Shown: positions 39,432 through 49,039, numbered from the stretch's first letter. The stretch is 64,000 bases of DNA from Pseudomonas parafulva (GCF_000800255.1 NZ_CP009747.1:3348001-3412000); one strand, 5' to 3'. Program-made: numbers and translations. Notes: generated from the letters alone by a model not told the origin.

Positions 39432-39947
39432 ATGCCGCTCAACGACACGCTCGCGCCTGCCGACATCGATCAGCTCTACCAGACCCACAACGCCTGGCTG
39501 CGTGGCTGGCTGCGGGCGCGGGTCGGCTGTCGGGAGCATGCCGCCGACCTGGCTCAGGACACCTTCGTGCGCCTGCTGCGTGCGCGCAATGTTTCGCCGC
39601 TCAAGGAACCGCGCGCTTATCTGAGCAGCGTCGCCCGCGGCCTGATGATCGACCAGTACCGCCGCCGCGCCCTGGAGCGTGCTTATCAGCAAAGTTTGGC
39701 CGGCGTGCCGGAAGGCGAGGCGCCGAGCGAGGAACACCGTCTGGTGATCCTCGACACCCTCGAGCGCCTGGATCGCGCCCTGCATCAGCTCAAGCCGCGA
39801 ACGCGGGAGGCCTTTTTGCTGGCCCAGCTCGACGGTCTGAGCATCGCCCGGATCGCCGCACACCTGAAGGTGTCGAGGGCCACGGTCGAACGCGACCTGG
39901 CCAAGGCCTTGGCCGCCTGCTACCGGGTGCACTATGCCGAACACTGA
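39432..39947 (+). CDS. FecI-type ECF sigma factor
   Basis: The 171-residue sigma-70 family protein has region 2 (DLAQDTFVRLLRARN, YLSSVARGLMIDQYRRRALE) and region 4 (LKPRTREAFLLAQLDGLSIARIAAHL, positions 39790-39867, HTH). It belongs to the iron-starvation group by linkage to FecR and a TonB-dependent receptor. It overlaps fecR by 14 bases. It should direct transcription of the receptor gene at 41602 when the ferric siderophore is bound. Confidence 0.93.
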   Translation: MPLNDTLAPADIDQLYQTHNAWLRGWLRARVGCREHAADLAQDTFVRLLRARNVSPLKEPRAYLSSVARGLMIDQYRRRALERAYQQSLAGVPEGEAPSEEHRLVILDTLERLDRALHQLKPRTREAFLLAQLDGLSIARIAAHLKVSRATVERDLAKALAACYRVHYAEH

Positions 39948-40887
39948 GCAGGCACCGGCCCGGGTGCAGGTGGACGAGGCCATTGCCTGGCTGGTCAAGC
40001 TGCGCTTCGACGAGCCGAATGCACGGCTTGAACGGCAGTTCCAGGGCTGGCTGCAGCGTCATCCGCTCAACGCCCTGGCCTGGCAGCGGGTCAGCCGCAT
40101 GGGTGAGGAATTGGCGGGTCTGCCCTCGGCCCTGAGCCGGCGCACCCTCGACCACAGCCAGCGCCAGCGCTTGGCCCGGCGCGACACGCTCAAGCTGCTG
40201 GCAGGCCTGGCGGTGTGCACGGGCGCGGCCTGGGGCCTGCGCGAGCCGTTGGGCCTGCCCGCGCTGATGGCCGACAGCCGCACCGCCACTGGCGAGCGCC
40301 GCGACCTGCGGGGCAGCGACGGCAGCCGCCTGCAACTCAATACCGCCAGCGCCATCGACCTGCGCTACAGCGCCAACCAGCGGTTGCTGACGCTGATCCG
40401 GGGTGAGGTCAGCCTGGCCAGCCAGGCCGACGATAAGCGCCCCTTCCATATTCAGACGCCGGTCGGCGAGCTGAACACCCGCGATGGCCATCTCCTGCTG
40501 CGCGAGCATGACGCCGGCCTGCTGCTGGCCGTGCGCAGCGGCGAGGTGCAGCTGTTCCCGGCGTCCGCTCAGTCGCGGCGCGTGGGGCCGGGTGAAGTGC
40601 TGAACGTCAGTCCTGCGGGCGGGGTCGAGGCGGCCCATTTGCAGGGTGATCCGTGGGGCTGGACCGAGGGCGTGCTGAGCGTGCAGAAGATGCCGCTCGG
40701 TGCCTTCGTGACGGAGTTGTCACGCTATCGACCAGGGTTCATCCGCTGCGCCCCGCAGGTGGCCGGGCTCGAGGTGTCGGGCACCTATCAGTTGGCCGAC
40801 ACCGATCAGATTCTGTATCTGATCGCCCACACGCTGCCGGTGCGTGTCGACTATCGGACGCGGTATTGGGTGAGTATCGGCGCCTAG
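39934..40887 (+). CDS. FecR-family anti-sigma/signal transducer
   Basis: The 317-residue protein has an N-terminal DUF4880-like cytoplasmic domain (DEAIAWLVKLRF ... WQRVSRMG), a single membrane segment near 92-110 preceded by a twin-arginine-like ARRDTLKLLAGL, the FecR domain (GERRDLRGSDGSRLQLNTAS), and a C-terminal STN-like part. It should carry the receptor signal across the inner membrane to the sigma factor encoded just upstream. Confidence 0.93.
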   Translation: MPNTEQAPARVQVDEAIAWLVKLRFDEPNARLERQFQGWLQRHPLNALAWQRVSRMGEELAGLPSALSRRTLDHSQRQRLARRDTLKLLAGLAVCTGAAWGLREPLGLPALMADSRTATGERRDLRGSDGSRLQLNTASAIDLRYSANQRLLTLIRGEVSLASQADDKRPFHIQTPVGELNTRDGHLLLREHDAGLLLAVRSGEVQLFPASAQSRRVGPGEVLNVSPAGGVEAAHLQGDPWGWTEGVLSVQKMPLGAFVTELSRYRPGFIRCAPQVAGLEVSGTYQLADTDQILYLIAHTLPVRVDYRTRYWVSIGA

Positions 40888-40926
40888 TGGCGCAGGTGGT
40901 GGGACATTGACTGGGGAGCCGAAGAT

Positions 40927-41385
40927 TCAAAGCGCCAGAGGGCTGATGAATGGCTCATCCTGGCGCTCATCGTCCGCATCCGCTCTTCTGAACACCAAGG
41001 GTGCGATCACTTCGACAACGCCGTTCGTCAGTAAAATGGGCGACGGCACCGTCACAGGAAGACGGGAAAGTCTGACGCCGATCAACACGGTTTCTGCACG
41101 GAAAATGAGATTGCCCGACACCAGTTGGGTGTTGAAAGCGACGATTCGACCCTTGTGGTCCAGCAGTAAACGCAGATAGAGATCCGCATCAGGCGCCAGT
41201 TCCACGGCCGCACGCGGATAACTCTTCTGCGCACGGATCGCCTTCAGCATTCGCCTGGCGAACTGATCGTGGATGAGCTGTTCCTCAGGGGTATTCGGGG
41301 AAGCTTGAGCCGCCGTGCAGAGCGAAAACCCACCCAGCCACACCACCAAAACGGCAAAAATCGTAACGACTGTCCAACGCTTCAC
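40927..41385 (-). CDS. Lone TonB C-terminal-domain-like exported protein
   Basis: GTG 41385 is preceded by AAGGA at 7 bases and gives 152 residues with a signal peptide (VVTIFAVLVVWLGGFSLC, cleavage near AQA). The mature protein resembles a TonB C-terminal domain (RAQKSYPRAAVELAPDADLY, LLLDHKGRIVAFNTQLVSGN) without the proline-rich linker or ExbB/D-binding helix motif of TonB. It lies between fecR and the receptor but on the opposite strand. It may bind TonB boxes in the periplasm; this is inference. Confidence 0.6.
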   Translation of the reverse strand: MKRWTVVTIFAVLVVWLGGFSLCTAAQASPNTPEEQLIHDQFARRMLKAIRAQKSYPRAAVELAPDADLYLRLLLDHKGRIVAFNTQLVSGNLIFRAETVLIGVRLSRLPVTVPSPILLTNGVVEVIAPLVFRRADADDERQDEPFISPLAL

Positions 41386-41601
41386 GCTGTATTCCTTCAC
41401 CTGATCCCAATCCATAACCCCGGTCCAGTGGCGCTTGGCGCAGCGACAAACCCGCGGCGCGACAGCTTAATGCATTTCCCCGAACGAATCGCGCGCACCG
41501 AAAACATCGATTGCACAAAATAAATGAGGTGGAATCTCATTCTCGTCCGGCCTGAAGGAATCAAGCCCATACGTGGCTCACCCCGACTTCAGGAGCGCTC
41601 C

Positions 41602-44073
41602 ATGATTCGCCCGTGTTCCCCCTCCTCCACTGGACTGCGCCGTGCCATCCACGCCGCCGCCTTCGGCCTGGGCCTGGCCGGCAGCGGCCTTTGTGTCCAA
41701 GCCGTGGCCGCCCCGGCCGACCAACGTCAGCAGCTTTCCTGGAACATTGCTCCGGGGCCCTTGGCCGCAGCGCTGGAACAGCTGGCGCGCCAGGGCGGGC
41801 TGAACCTCTCGTTCGATGCCGCCGGCCTCGCGGGCAAGACCACCGGCGGCGTGCAGGGCCGCCATGACAGCGCCCAGGCCCTGTCGATCCTGTTGCAGGG
41901 CAGCGACGTACAGGCCCAGCAGCAAAGCGCGAACAGCTTCATCCTGATGCCGGCGCTGGACGTCGGCGATGCCCTGCAACTGGGCGCCACCAGCATCTCC
42001 AGCGACCTGCTGGGCGAAACCACCGAACACACCGGCTCCTACACCACCGGTGCGGTGACCATCGGCAAAACCCCGCAGAGCATCCGCCGCACACCGCAGT
42101 CGGTCACCGTGGTCACCCGCCAGCGCATCGACGACCAGCAGATCACCAACCTGACCAACCTGCTGGAGCAGACGCCCGGCGTGGTGGTCAACCTCACCGA
42201 CAGCGAGCGGGTGCAGTACTACTCGCGCGGCTACTCCATCGACGCCATCCAGTACGACGGCGCCACCGTGGTGCAGAGCAGCGGCGGCGGCTCTTTCATC
42301 CAGAGCGATGCCGCGATCATCGACCGTGCCGAGATCCTGCGCGGGGCCACCGGCATGCTGCGCGGCTCGGGCAACCCGTCGGGCACGGTGAACCTGGTGC
42401 GCAAGCGGCCGACCTACGACTACCAAGGCAGCGGCAGCATCACCCTCGGCACCTGGAACGCCCAACGCTATGTGGCCGACGTTTCCGGCCCGCTGACCGA
42501 CACCGGCAACGTGCGCGGCCGGATCATTGCCGTGCACGACGACAAGGACCACTTCCAGCGCTCGCGCCAGGAGCGCAAGGACGTGCTGTATGGCGCGCTG
42601 GCCTTCGACCTCAGCGACAGCACCACCCTGACCACCGGTCTTGAATGGACCCAGCTCGATGCCACCGGGGCCTGGGGCAACCTGCCGGCCGACTACGACG
42701 GCTCGCCCCTGCCGCTGGGCCGCAGCACCTACCTGGGCGCCGACTGGAACCGCTGGAACCGCAGCAACCTGCAAAGCTTCGCCGAACTCGAACACCGCTT
42801 CGACAACGACTGGACGCTCAAGCTGATGGCCCAGCGCACCCATTTCCAACTGGCCGACGACGGTTTCAAGCAGACCTACTTCACCCGCGCCACCGGCACC
42901 GCCAATCCCACCAACAACCCCTACCTGATGCGCTACCAGGTCACCGAGGGCGATGGCGGCGAAAGCCTGCAGAACAACCTCAGCGCCACCCTCAACGGGC
43001 CGTTCGACCTGTTCGGTCGCACCCATGAACTGATGGTCGGGGTCGAGCGAATTCGCAACGATTCCTACGCCTCGGCCACCAATTTCGTGCAGTCGGGGCT
43101 GTTCGACATCCGCACCTGGGACCCCAAGCGCAGCCTGGCCAATCCACCGATCGACATCACCGCGCACCCGGTGCGCACCCGTACCACCCAGGAAGGTGCC
43201 TACGCCACTTGGCGCATTTCCCTGGCCGACCCGCTCACTGCCATCATCGGCGCGCGCAGCAACTGGTATGACTACGAGCAGGAAAACAACACCCGCTCCA
43301 GCGGCACATTCAGCGTCGACAACAAGGTGGTGCCCTACGCCGCGCTGATCTACGACCTCAACGACAACTTCAGCACCTACGCCAGCTACACCGAAATCTT
43401 CAACCCGCAGACCGCCACCAACGCCAGCGGCTCGGTGCTCGCACCGGTCACCGGCGAAGCCTACGAGACGGGCATCAAGGGCGAGTTCTACGACGGTCGG
43501 CTGAACACCTCGCTGGCGTTCTTCCGTATCTACCAGGTCGGCAACCCGCTGGACGACATCAGCGGCCCCAACCCCTGCCCGCCGAACTACACCAGCGGCT
43601 ACTGCAAGGTGGCGGCCGGCAAGAACCGTAGCCAGGGCTTCGAGCTGGAAATTTCCGGCGAAGTGCTGCCGGGCTGGAACGTCAGTGGCGGCTACACCTA
43701 CAACACGACCGAATACCTCAAGGACACCACCGGCAACACCGGCAACGCCATTCGCACCACCGACCCCAAGCGTCTGCTGCGCCTGTTCACCAGCTATCGC
43801 CTGCCAGGCGAATGGGAGGCGTGGACCGTTGGCGGTGGGGTGCAGGCGCAAAGCGACATCTACAACCGCAGTGGCAATGCGGTGGCCAGCCAGTCGGGCT
43901 ACGCGGTGTACAACGCCATGGTCAACTACCGCTTCAACGATCAGTACTCGCTGCAGGTCAACGCCAACAACCTGTTCGACCGCCGCTACTACCGTCAGGT
44001 GGCGCCGACGCCGACTGGCTACTACTGGGGTGACCCACGCAACGTTTCGGTCACCCTGCGCGGCAGCTTCTGA
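41602..44073 (+). CDS. TonB-dependent ferric-siderophore receptor with N-terminal signalling domain
   Basis: ATG 41602 has AGGAG six bases upstream and gives 823 residues. The order is: signal peptide; STN signalling domain (about 45-115: LSWNIAPGPLAAALEQLARQ); plug (TPQSVTVVTRQRIDDQQ ... ATGMLRGSGNPSGTVNLVRKRP, positions 42091-42414 in part); and a 22-strand barrel ending in the outer-membrane signature VSVTLRGSF. The STN domain plus the adjacent sigma/FecR pair make this a transducing receptor of the FpvA/FecA kind. The siderophore cannot be told from sequence. Confidence 0.94.
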   Translation: MIRPCSPSSTGLRRAIHAAAFGLGLAGSGLCVQAVAAPADQRQQLSWNIAPGPLAAALEQLARQGGLNLSFDAAGLAGKTTGGVQGRHDSAQALSILLQGSDVQAQQQSANSFILMPALDVGDALQLGATSISSDLLGETTEHTGSYTTGAVTIGKTPQSIRRTPQSVTVVTRQRIDDQQITNLTNLLEQTPGVVVNLTDSERVQYYSRGYSIDAIQYDGATVVQSSGGGSFIQSDAAIIDRAEILRGATGMLRGSGNPSGTVNLVRKRPTYDYQGSGSITLGTWNAQRYVADVSGPLTDTGNVRGRIIAVHDDKDHFQRSRQERKDVLYGALAFDLSDSTTLTTGLEWTQLDATGAWGNLPADYDGSPLPLGRSTYLGADWNRWNRSNLQSFAELEHRFDNDWTLKLMAQRTHFQLADDGFKQTYFTRATGTANPTNNPYLMRYQVTEGDGGESLQNNLSATLNGPFDLFGRTHELMVGVERIRNDSYASATNFVQSGLFDIRTWDPKRSLANPPIDITAHPVRTRTTQEGAYATWRISLADPLTAIIGARSNWYDYEQENNTRSSGTFSVDNKVVPYAALIYDLNDNFSTYASYTEIFNPQTATNASGSVLAPVTGEAYETGIKGEFYDGRLNTSLAFFRIYQVGNPLDDISGPNPCPPNYTSGYCKVAAGKNRSQGFELEISGEVLPGWNVSGGYTYNTTEYLKDTTGNTGNAIRTTDPKRLLRLFTSYRLPGEWEAWTVGGGVQAQSDIYNRSGNAVASQSGYAVYNAMVNYRFNDQYSLQVNANNLFDRRYYRQVAPTPTGYYWGDPRNVSVTLRGSF

Positions 44074-44076
44074 GGC

Positions 44077-45237
44077 CTAGCCCGCCTGGACTGACACCCG
44101 CTGAACCTGCCGATACGCCTGGCGGGCGAAGCACACGAACAGCCCGGCCATCAGCGCCAGGGCCATGGGCAGGCCGTGGGGCGCGACATCCATCGCCGCC
44201 CCGCTGAGCAGCGGACCGACCAGGCTACCGGCGCCCCACAGCAGCCCGACGCTGGCGTTGGCGGTGACCAGGTCGCGTCCTTTGAAGCGCTGGCCGATCA
44301 GCACCAGCGCCAGGGTGTAGATGCCGCCGGCCACTGCGCCAAGCAGCACCAGCAGCGGCCACAATAGCCAGGTCAGGTTCAGCAGCCAGGGCAAGGCGAT
44401 GCCGATGACCATGGCCACCACGCCGCACAGCAGGTGCAGCCCGGTACGCTCGACCCGGTCGGCCAGCCAGCCCAGTGGCAGTTGGAAGAGCATGTCGCCG
44501 GCGAACACCACCGTCACCATCAACGCCGCCACGCCCACGGCAAAGCCGTGGCTGGTGGCGTAGACCGGCAGCAAGGAGAGCACCACAGCGTCGAAGAACG
44601 AGAAAAACAGCACCGCTACGCACAGTGCCGGGGCGACGCGGAAGAACCCCGCCAGGGTGAAGCTGCGCGCGTCCTCCTCGTCATGCTCGATGCAGTCATT
44701 CGGCACGCTGAACACGATGCACAGCAGGGCCAGGCCGTAACCGGCGGTGACCACGGCGGTGATCCATGGGCTGTTCGGCCCGAGCAACGCCAGCAGCGCC
44801 GGGCCGAGTACCTGAAAGCCGGTGAAACTGGTGGCGTACAGCGCCATGATCTTGCCGCGGTTGTGCTCCGCGCACAGCGCATTGACCCACGACTCGCCGA
44901 GAATGATGGCGATGCCCATGCCGATCCCCAAAGCCAGGCGCAGCAGCGCCAGCAGCCAGAGCCTGTCGAAAGCCCATTCCAGCAAACCGATGCTCAAGGC
45001 ACACAGGCTGAAGCACAGCAGGTAGAGGGTGCGCCGGGTGAAGTGCCGACAGCAGGCATCGACCATGAAGGCCGAGAGCATCATCCCGGCAGCAGGAATC
45101 GCCGAGACCATGCCGATTTCCAGGGTGCCCGCCCCGGCCTGGTGCAGACGCAACGACACTAGCGGCAGGCTGGCCCCCAGGCTGAAGCCCACCACCGACA
45201 CGGCGAACAACAGGCCCGCCAGCAAACGCATGTTCAT
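44077..45237 (-). CDS. MFS transporter
   Basis: The 386-residue protein starts at ATG 45237 (MNMRLLAGLLFAVSVVG). Twelve hydrophobic helices are visible, with a charged loop (IEHDEEDARS) between the halves. A short upstream extension in the frame to 45480 has no hydrophobic or family character. It ends 3 bases from the stop of the receptor gene on the other strand (tail to tail). The substrate is unknown; siderophore export is conceivable from its location only. Confidence 0.85.
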   Translation of the reverse strand: MNMRLLAGLLFAVSVVGFSLGASLPLVSLRLHQAGAGTLEIGMVSAIPAAGMMLSAFMVDACCRHFTRRTLYLLCFSLCALSIGLLEWAFDRLWLLALLRLALGIGMGIAIILGESWVNALCAEHNRGKIMALYATSFTGFQVLGPALLALLGPNSPWITAVVTAGYGLALLCIVFSVPNDCIEHDEEDARSFTLAGFFRVAPALCVAVLFFSFFDAVVLSLLPVYATSHGFAVGVAALMVTVVFAGDMLFQLPLGWLADRVERTGLHLLCGVVAMVIGIALPWLLNLTWLLWPLLVLLGAVAGGIYTLALVLIGQRFKGRDLVTANASVGLLWGAGSLVGPLLSGAAMDVAPHGLPMALALMAGLFVCFARQAYRQVQRVSVQAG

Positions 45238-45605
45238 GTACTTTTCCACCCCACCGAAGGATCGACAAATGCAGGCGCCCACGGCCGTGTCGAGAACACA
45301 CGGCAGACGCAGGCCTGGATCAGCGCGAGGCGAGGTGCGGGGAGAAGGTGAAGGCGAACAGCACGCTGCGTCGACGCTTGAGCACCGTGTCGCTCGGCCA
45401 CGCGCGGCGCGCTGTCGGGGCGACAGGCTGGCAGCAGGGGCTGGGGCTACGGGTGCGGCGCATTGCGAGGTTCGCTGCAAGAAGATGAGGGGGTCGGACT
45501 CTAGGCCAGCGCCGCCTAATCCGTCAACGCCCAGGCAGCGCCGGGATGCTGTTCACTCAAGATCTATAGTGCTGGCATTGGGGCTGCTGCGCAGCCCTTT
45601 CGCGG
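45238..45605. other. Intergenic region upstream of the MFS gene
   Basis: No convincing gene is seen. It should hold the promoter of the MFS gene at 45237. The only reading frame of note is a 47-codon one on the minus strand (45320-45463) without a ribosome binding site. Confidence 0.35.
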
Positions 45606-45681
45606 CACAAGGCCGCTCCCACAAGTTCCGCGCAGCCCCATGTCTACGGCTTTACGCGGACTTTGTGGGAGCGGCCTTGTG
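45606..45681. repeat. REP pair (inverted palindromic intergenic element)
   Basis: CACAAGGCCGCTCCCACAA (45606-45624) and its perfect complement (45663-45681) flank a 38-base loop. It shares the GTGGGAGCGGCCTTGTG sequence with the element at 57556, so both belong to one REP family. Confidence 0.88.
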
Positions 45682-45710
45682 TCGCGATTGGACCGCTTCG
45701 CGACCCCGGC

Positions 45711-46934
45711 TCAACGCTTCCCGGTCGATGGCAAGAACACCGCCAGCAAGCCGAACAACGGCAGGAACGAGCACAATCCGTACACGTACTCGATCCCGCG
45801 CAGGTCGGCCAGGTAACCGAGCAGCGCCGCGCCGATGCCGCCGAAGCCGAACATCAGGCCGAAGAAGATCCCGGCGATCATGCCCACGTTACCCGGCACC
45901 AGTTCTTGCGCGTACACCACGATCGCGGAAAACGCCGAGGCCAGTATGAAACCGATCACCAGGCTCAGCACGGTGGTCCAGAACAGATCGGCATACGGCA
46001 GCGCCAGGGTGAATGGCGCCACCCCCAGAATCGAGAACCAGATCACCGCCTTGCGCCCGATGCGGTCACCGATCGGCCCGCCGAAGAAGGTGCCAGCGGC
46101 TACGGCGCCGAGGAACAGGAACAGGTGCAATTGCGAACTGGCCACCGACAGGCCGAACTTCTCGATCAGATAGAAGGTGAAGTAGCTGGTGAAGCTGGCC
46201 ATGTAGAAGTACTTGGAGAACACCAGCAGGCCCAGCACCACCAGCGCCGCCAGCACGCGTCGACGCGACAGCCCATGGCTGGCGACGCCGCCCTTGCGCG
46301 CCTTGTACTGGTTCAGGTGGTCCTTGTACCAGCGCCGCAGCACCAGGGTTACGCCGAAGAAGAACAGGGCTGCCAGACCGAACCAGGCCACATGGGTCTG
46401 ACCAAACGGAATGACGATGGCCGCTGCCAGCAATGGGCCGAATGCGGAGCCGGCATTGCCGCCGACCTGGAAGGTCGACTGCGCCAGGCCGAAGCGCCCA
46501 CCCGACGCCAGCCGGGCGATGCGCGAGGTCTCCGGGTGGAAGGTCGACGAGCCGATGCCCACCAGCGCCGAGGCCAGGAGGATCATCTGAAAGCTGCCGA
46601 CGAAGGCGAGCATGACGATCCCCACCAGGGTGCACAGGGTGCCCATCGGCAACAGGTTCGGCGTAGGGCGTTTGTCGGTGTAGAAGCCGACCCAGGGCTG
46701 CAGCAGCGAGGCTGTCACCTGGAAGGTCAAGGTGATCAGGCCGATTTGGGCGAAGCTCAGGTCGTAGTTGGCCTTGAGCATCGGATAGATGGCCGGCAGG
46801 ACCGACTGGATCAGGTCATTGATCAGGTGCGCCAGCGCGCAGAACGTGATGATCCGCATCACCAGCGGACTGCTGCCGGAGGTCGGCGTAGCGTTGGGGA
46901 TCGCGGGGCTGCTCGGGGTACTGCTGATGGCCAT
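45711..46934 (-). CDS. fsr: MFS transporter of the fosmidomycin-resistance (Fsr) type
   Basis: The 407-residue protein has about twelve transmembrane helices. The early motif HLINDLIQSVLPAIYPMLK and FHPETSRIARLASGGRFGLAQ match the Fsr group of MFS exporters. Fsr confers fosmidomycin resistance in E. coli when overexpressed; the natural substrate is unknown. The symbol is assigned by family resemblance. Confidence 0.82.
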   Translation of the reverse strand: MAISSTPSSPAIPNATPTSGSSPLVMRIITFCALAHLINDLIQSVLPAIYPMLKANYDLSFAQIGLITLTFQVTASLLQPWVGFYTDKRPTPNLLPMGTLCTLVGIVMLAFVGSFQMILLASALVGIGSSTFHPETSRIARLASGGRFGLAQSTFQVGGNAGSAFGPLLAAAIVIPFGQTHVAWFGLAALFFFGVTLVLRRWYKDHLNQYKARKGGVASHGLSRRRVLAALVVLGLLVFSKYFYMASFTSYFTFYLIEKFGLSVASSQLHLFLFLGAVAAGTFFGGPIGDRIGRKAVIWFSILGVAPFTLALPYADLFWTTVLSLVIGFILASAFSAIVVYAQELVPGNVGMIAGIFFGLMFGFGGIGAALLGYLADLRGIEYVYGLCSFLPLFGLLAVFLPSTGKR

Positions 46935-47038
46935 GGGCTCGACATCCGTGCTCTGGTTGGGCTCCGATTATTAGAAACATCTCGATACGAAGCCACCCCT
47001 AATTTGCCAGCGGGGCGCCATCCATCCGATGCGTACTT

Positions 47039-47057
47039 GTAAATGGTTCTCACTACA
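47039..47057. promoter_or_regulatory. Fur-like box upstream of the orphan FecR
   Basis: GTAAATGGTTCTCACTACA matches the Fur consensus at 11 of 19 positions by my count, and shares AATGGTTCTCA with the complement of the site at 39372. It lies in the region shared with the divergent fsr gene. Confidence 0.5.
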
Positions 47058-47124
47058 ATTAGCATCTTTCGCTCCCTTCCCTCAGTTCCGGGCACCCTGC
47101 CCGCTTCGCGAGCCGACCGATACC

Positions 47125-48057
47125 ATGAGCCCGATGCCAGCCGCGCGGTTCGACCCTGATCCCCACCAAGAAGCGCTGCAGTGGCTGGCCCTGCTGAGCC
47201 GCCCCGGCAGTCACGCGCAGCAGCGCAAGGCCTTCGCCCAGTGGTGCCAGGACCCGGAAAACGCTCGCGCCTTCGCCGCCCTGCAGCACCGTCCTGGCTC
47301 AGTGCCGACCCCGGCCGGGCGGCCGCGTCCACGACCGCTGGCGCTGCGCCGCAGCCACTGGGGCAGCCTGCTCGGCGCGCTGTTCCTGCTGCTGCTGGCC
47401 GCACTGGCCTTTGTCTACTGGCCACTGATGCAGCGCCTGGGCAGCGAACTGCACACCAGTGCTGGCGAGCGGCGCAGCGTGCGTCTGGCCGATGGCTCCA
47501 CCCTGCACTTGGACGGTGCCAGCGCGATGAACGTGGACTTGCGCGGTCGCACCCGACAGTTGCAACTGGTGCAGGGCTTGGTGGATCTGGAGGTCAACCT
47601 CGATGGGCGCGCGCTGGAAGTCCAGGTGGACGATGTGTCGATCCAGGTCTTCGCCACGCGCCTGAGGCTCAGCCGCTACGGCGATCACGACGAGCTGGTG
47701 GTGCTCAACGGCAAGGCCGTGATCCGCCAGGGCGGCGACCAGCGCCTGCTCTCGGCCGGCGAGCGGGTGCGGTTCGATTCGGGGCATCTGGAGGCGGTGG
47801 AAAAAGTCGACACCCGCAGCCTTCAGGCGTGGCGCGACGGTCGCTTGATCGCCCGCGACCTGCCTTTGCAGCAGGTGCTGGAGGCGCTGGCCGGTTATCG
47901 GGGTATGCGGGTGTGGGTGCTGGACGCGCAGATCGGGCAACGCCGAATCAGCGGCGATTTTGCGCTGGACCCTGCCAGCAATACGCTGGATGCGCTGATC
48001 GCCGACCAGCAACTGCGGGCCTACCCCTTGCTCGGCCAGGCGCTGATCGTCCATTGA
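47125..48057 (+). CDS. Orphan FecR-family protein
   Basis: The 310-residue protein starts at ATG 47125 (MSPMPAARFDPDPHQEAL). It has an N-terminal DUF4880-like segment (WLALLSRPGSHAQQRKAFAQW), a single membrane helix at about 75-95 (LLGALFLLLLAALAFVYWPL), then a FecR domain (AGERRSVRLADGSTLHLDGAS) and an STN-like C-terminus (QVLEALAGYRGMRVWV). No sigma factor or receptor gene is adjacent, so its partner must be elsewhere or lost. Confidence 0.88.
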   Translation: MSPMPAARFDPDPHQEALQWLALLSRPGSHAQQRKAFAQWCQDPENARAFAALQHRPGSVPTPAGRPRPRPLALRRSHWGSLLGALFLLLLAALAFVYWPLMQRLGSELHTSAGERRSVRLADGSTLHLDGASAMNVDLRGRTRQLQLVQGLVDLEVNLDGRALEVQVDDVSIQVFATRLRLSRYGDHDELVVLNGKAVIRQGGDQRLLSAGERVRFDSGHLEAVEKVDTRSLQAWRDGRLIARDLPLQQVLEALAGYRGMRVWVLDAQIGQRRISGDFALDPASNTLDALIADQQLRAYPLLGQALIVH

Positions 48058-48151
48058 GGTGAGGTGCACGGCTAAGCGTCTGAAACCGTGTAGATTTTTT
48101 TTGAAATGAGTGTTGACACAAGGGCATCACAAGAGAATAATGCGCGCCATT

Positions 48152-48228
48152 GGCTACATAGCTCAGTTGGTTAGAGCATAGCATTCATAATGCTGGGGTC
48201 CGGGGTTCAAGTCCCTGTGTAGCCACCA
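48152..48228 (+). tRNA. tRNA-Met, elongator (anticodon CAT)
   Basis: The 77-base cloverleaf with encoded CCA has acceptor GGCTACA/TGTAGCC, D loop AGCTCAGTTGGTTAGAGC and anticodon loop TTCATAA. The sequence resembles E. coli metT rather than initiator or Ile2 tRNA. CAT could also be a lysidine-modified tRNA-Ile, but the body fits elongator Met better. Confidence 0.92.
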
Positions 48229-48234
48229 AACCTG

Positions 48235-48265
48235 AAAAGGGCTTACCGCAAGGTAAGCCCTTTTT
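48235..48265 (+). terminator. Terminator after tRNA-Met
   Basis: AAAAGGGCTTACC and GGTAAGCCCTTTTT form a perfect stem with a GCAA tetraloop and end in five T residues. Confidence 0.93.
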
Positions 48266-48282
48266 CTTTGCCTGCGATTTCT

Positions 48283-48900
48283 TCAGCGCACACCCGCCAC
48301 AGCCACGGTCAACCCCAGGCCGATCAGCGCGACACCGATCACCCGGTCCACCACGTGCTGTCGCTCGATCATCGCCCCACGCAGCCTTTCACTCGAGAAA
48401 AACACCGCTACCAGGCTGAACCATGCCCAGTGAGCGAACGACATGAACGCCCCGTACGCCAGGTTCACCATCAGCGCGCTGCCCGGCGTCACCACCTGGG
48501 TATAGGCGCTGATTACGAAGAGCATGGTCTTGGGATTCAGGGCGTTGGTGAGAAAGCCCGTGCGCAGTGCGGCGAATGTGCTGGTCGCACCGGCTTGCGT
48601 GGGCCCATCGAGGCGGATGCGCTGGGTGTTGGTCAGCGACTTGTAGCCCAGGTAGATGAGATACCCCGCGCCCATCACCTTCATCGACAAAAACAGCGCT
48701 GGGCTGTGGCTGATGACCAGCCCGATGCCGAACAGGGTGTAGAACACGTGCACCTGCACTCCGAGGGCGATGCCCAGCGCCGCCGCCAACCCAGCGCGAC
48801 GGCCCTGTGCATAACTGCTGCGGGTGACCATGGCGAAGTCGGCCCCAGGACTGATCACGGCCAACAGGGTGAACAGGGCGACGGCAAGCAGTTCGGTCAT
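48283..48900 (-). CDS. LysE-family amino-acid/metabolite exporter
   Basis: The 205-residue protein has six hydrophobic helices. The N-terminal VISPGADFAMVTRSSYAQGRR is the LysE/RhtB signature, and NALNPKTMLFV is the conserved mid-protein motif. It is divergent from a LysR-type regulator gene 139 bases away, the common regulator-exporter arrangement. The substrate is unknown. Confidence 0.92.
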   Translation of the reverse strand: MTELLAVALFTLLAVISPGADFAMVTRSSYAQGRRAGLAAALGIALGVQVHVFYTLFGIGLVISHSPALFLSMKVMGAGYLIYLGYKSLTNTQRIRLDGPTQAGATSTFAALRTGFLTNALNPKTMLFVISAYTQVVTPGSALMVNLAYGAFMSFAHWAWFSLVAVFFSSERLRGAMIERQHVVDRVIGVALIGLGLTVAVAGVR

Positions 48901-49039
48901 AGTGAATCCTCGATAGGCGATGAATAGACACAGTGAGCGTCATTATCGAGGGCCGTCAGACAGGCGAAAAACGATTTCCTCGGCCTCTGATCTGCTAGTT
49001 TTCATCACAGATCCCCCACTCGAACCTGGATGACTGCTG

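Noticed and set aside
39372..44073. A specific siderophore receptor name (FpvA, FecA, FoxA)
   Set aside because: Sequence features show a transducing TonB-dependent receptor but do not fix the ligand, so no symbol is given.
45320..45463. A 47-codon minus-strand frame upstream of the MFS gene
   Set aside because: No ribosome binding site and an Arg/Pro-rich product. It is too weak to call, although conservation in relatives would revive it.
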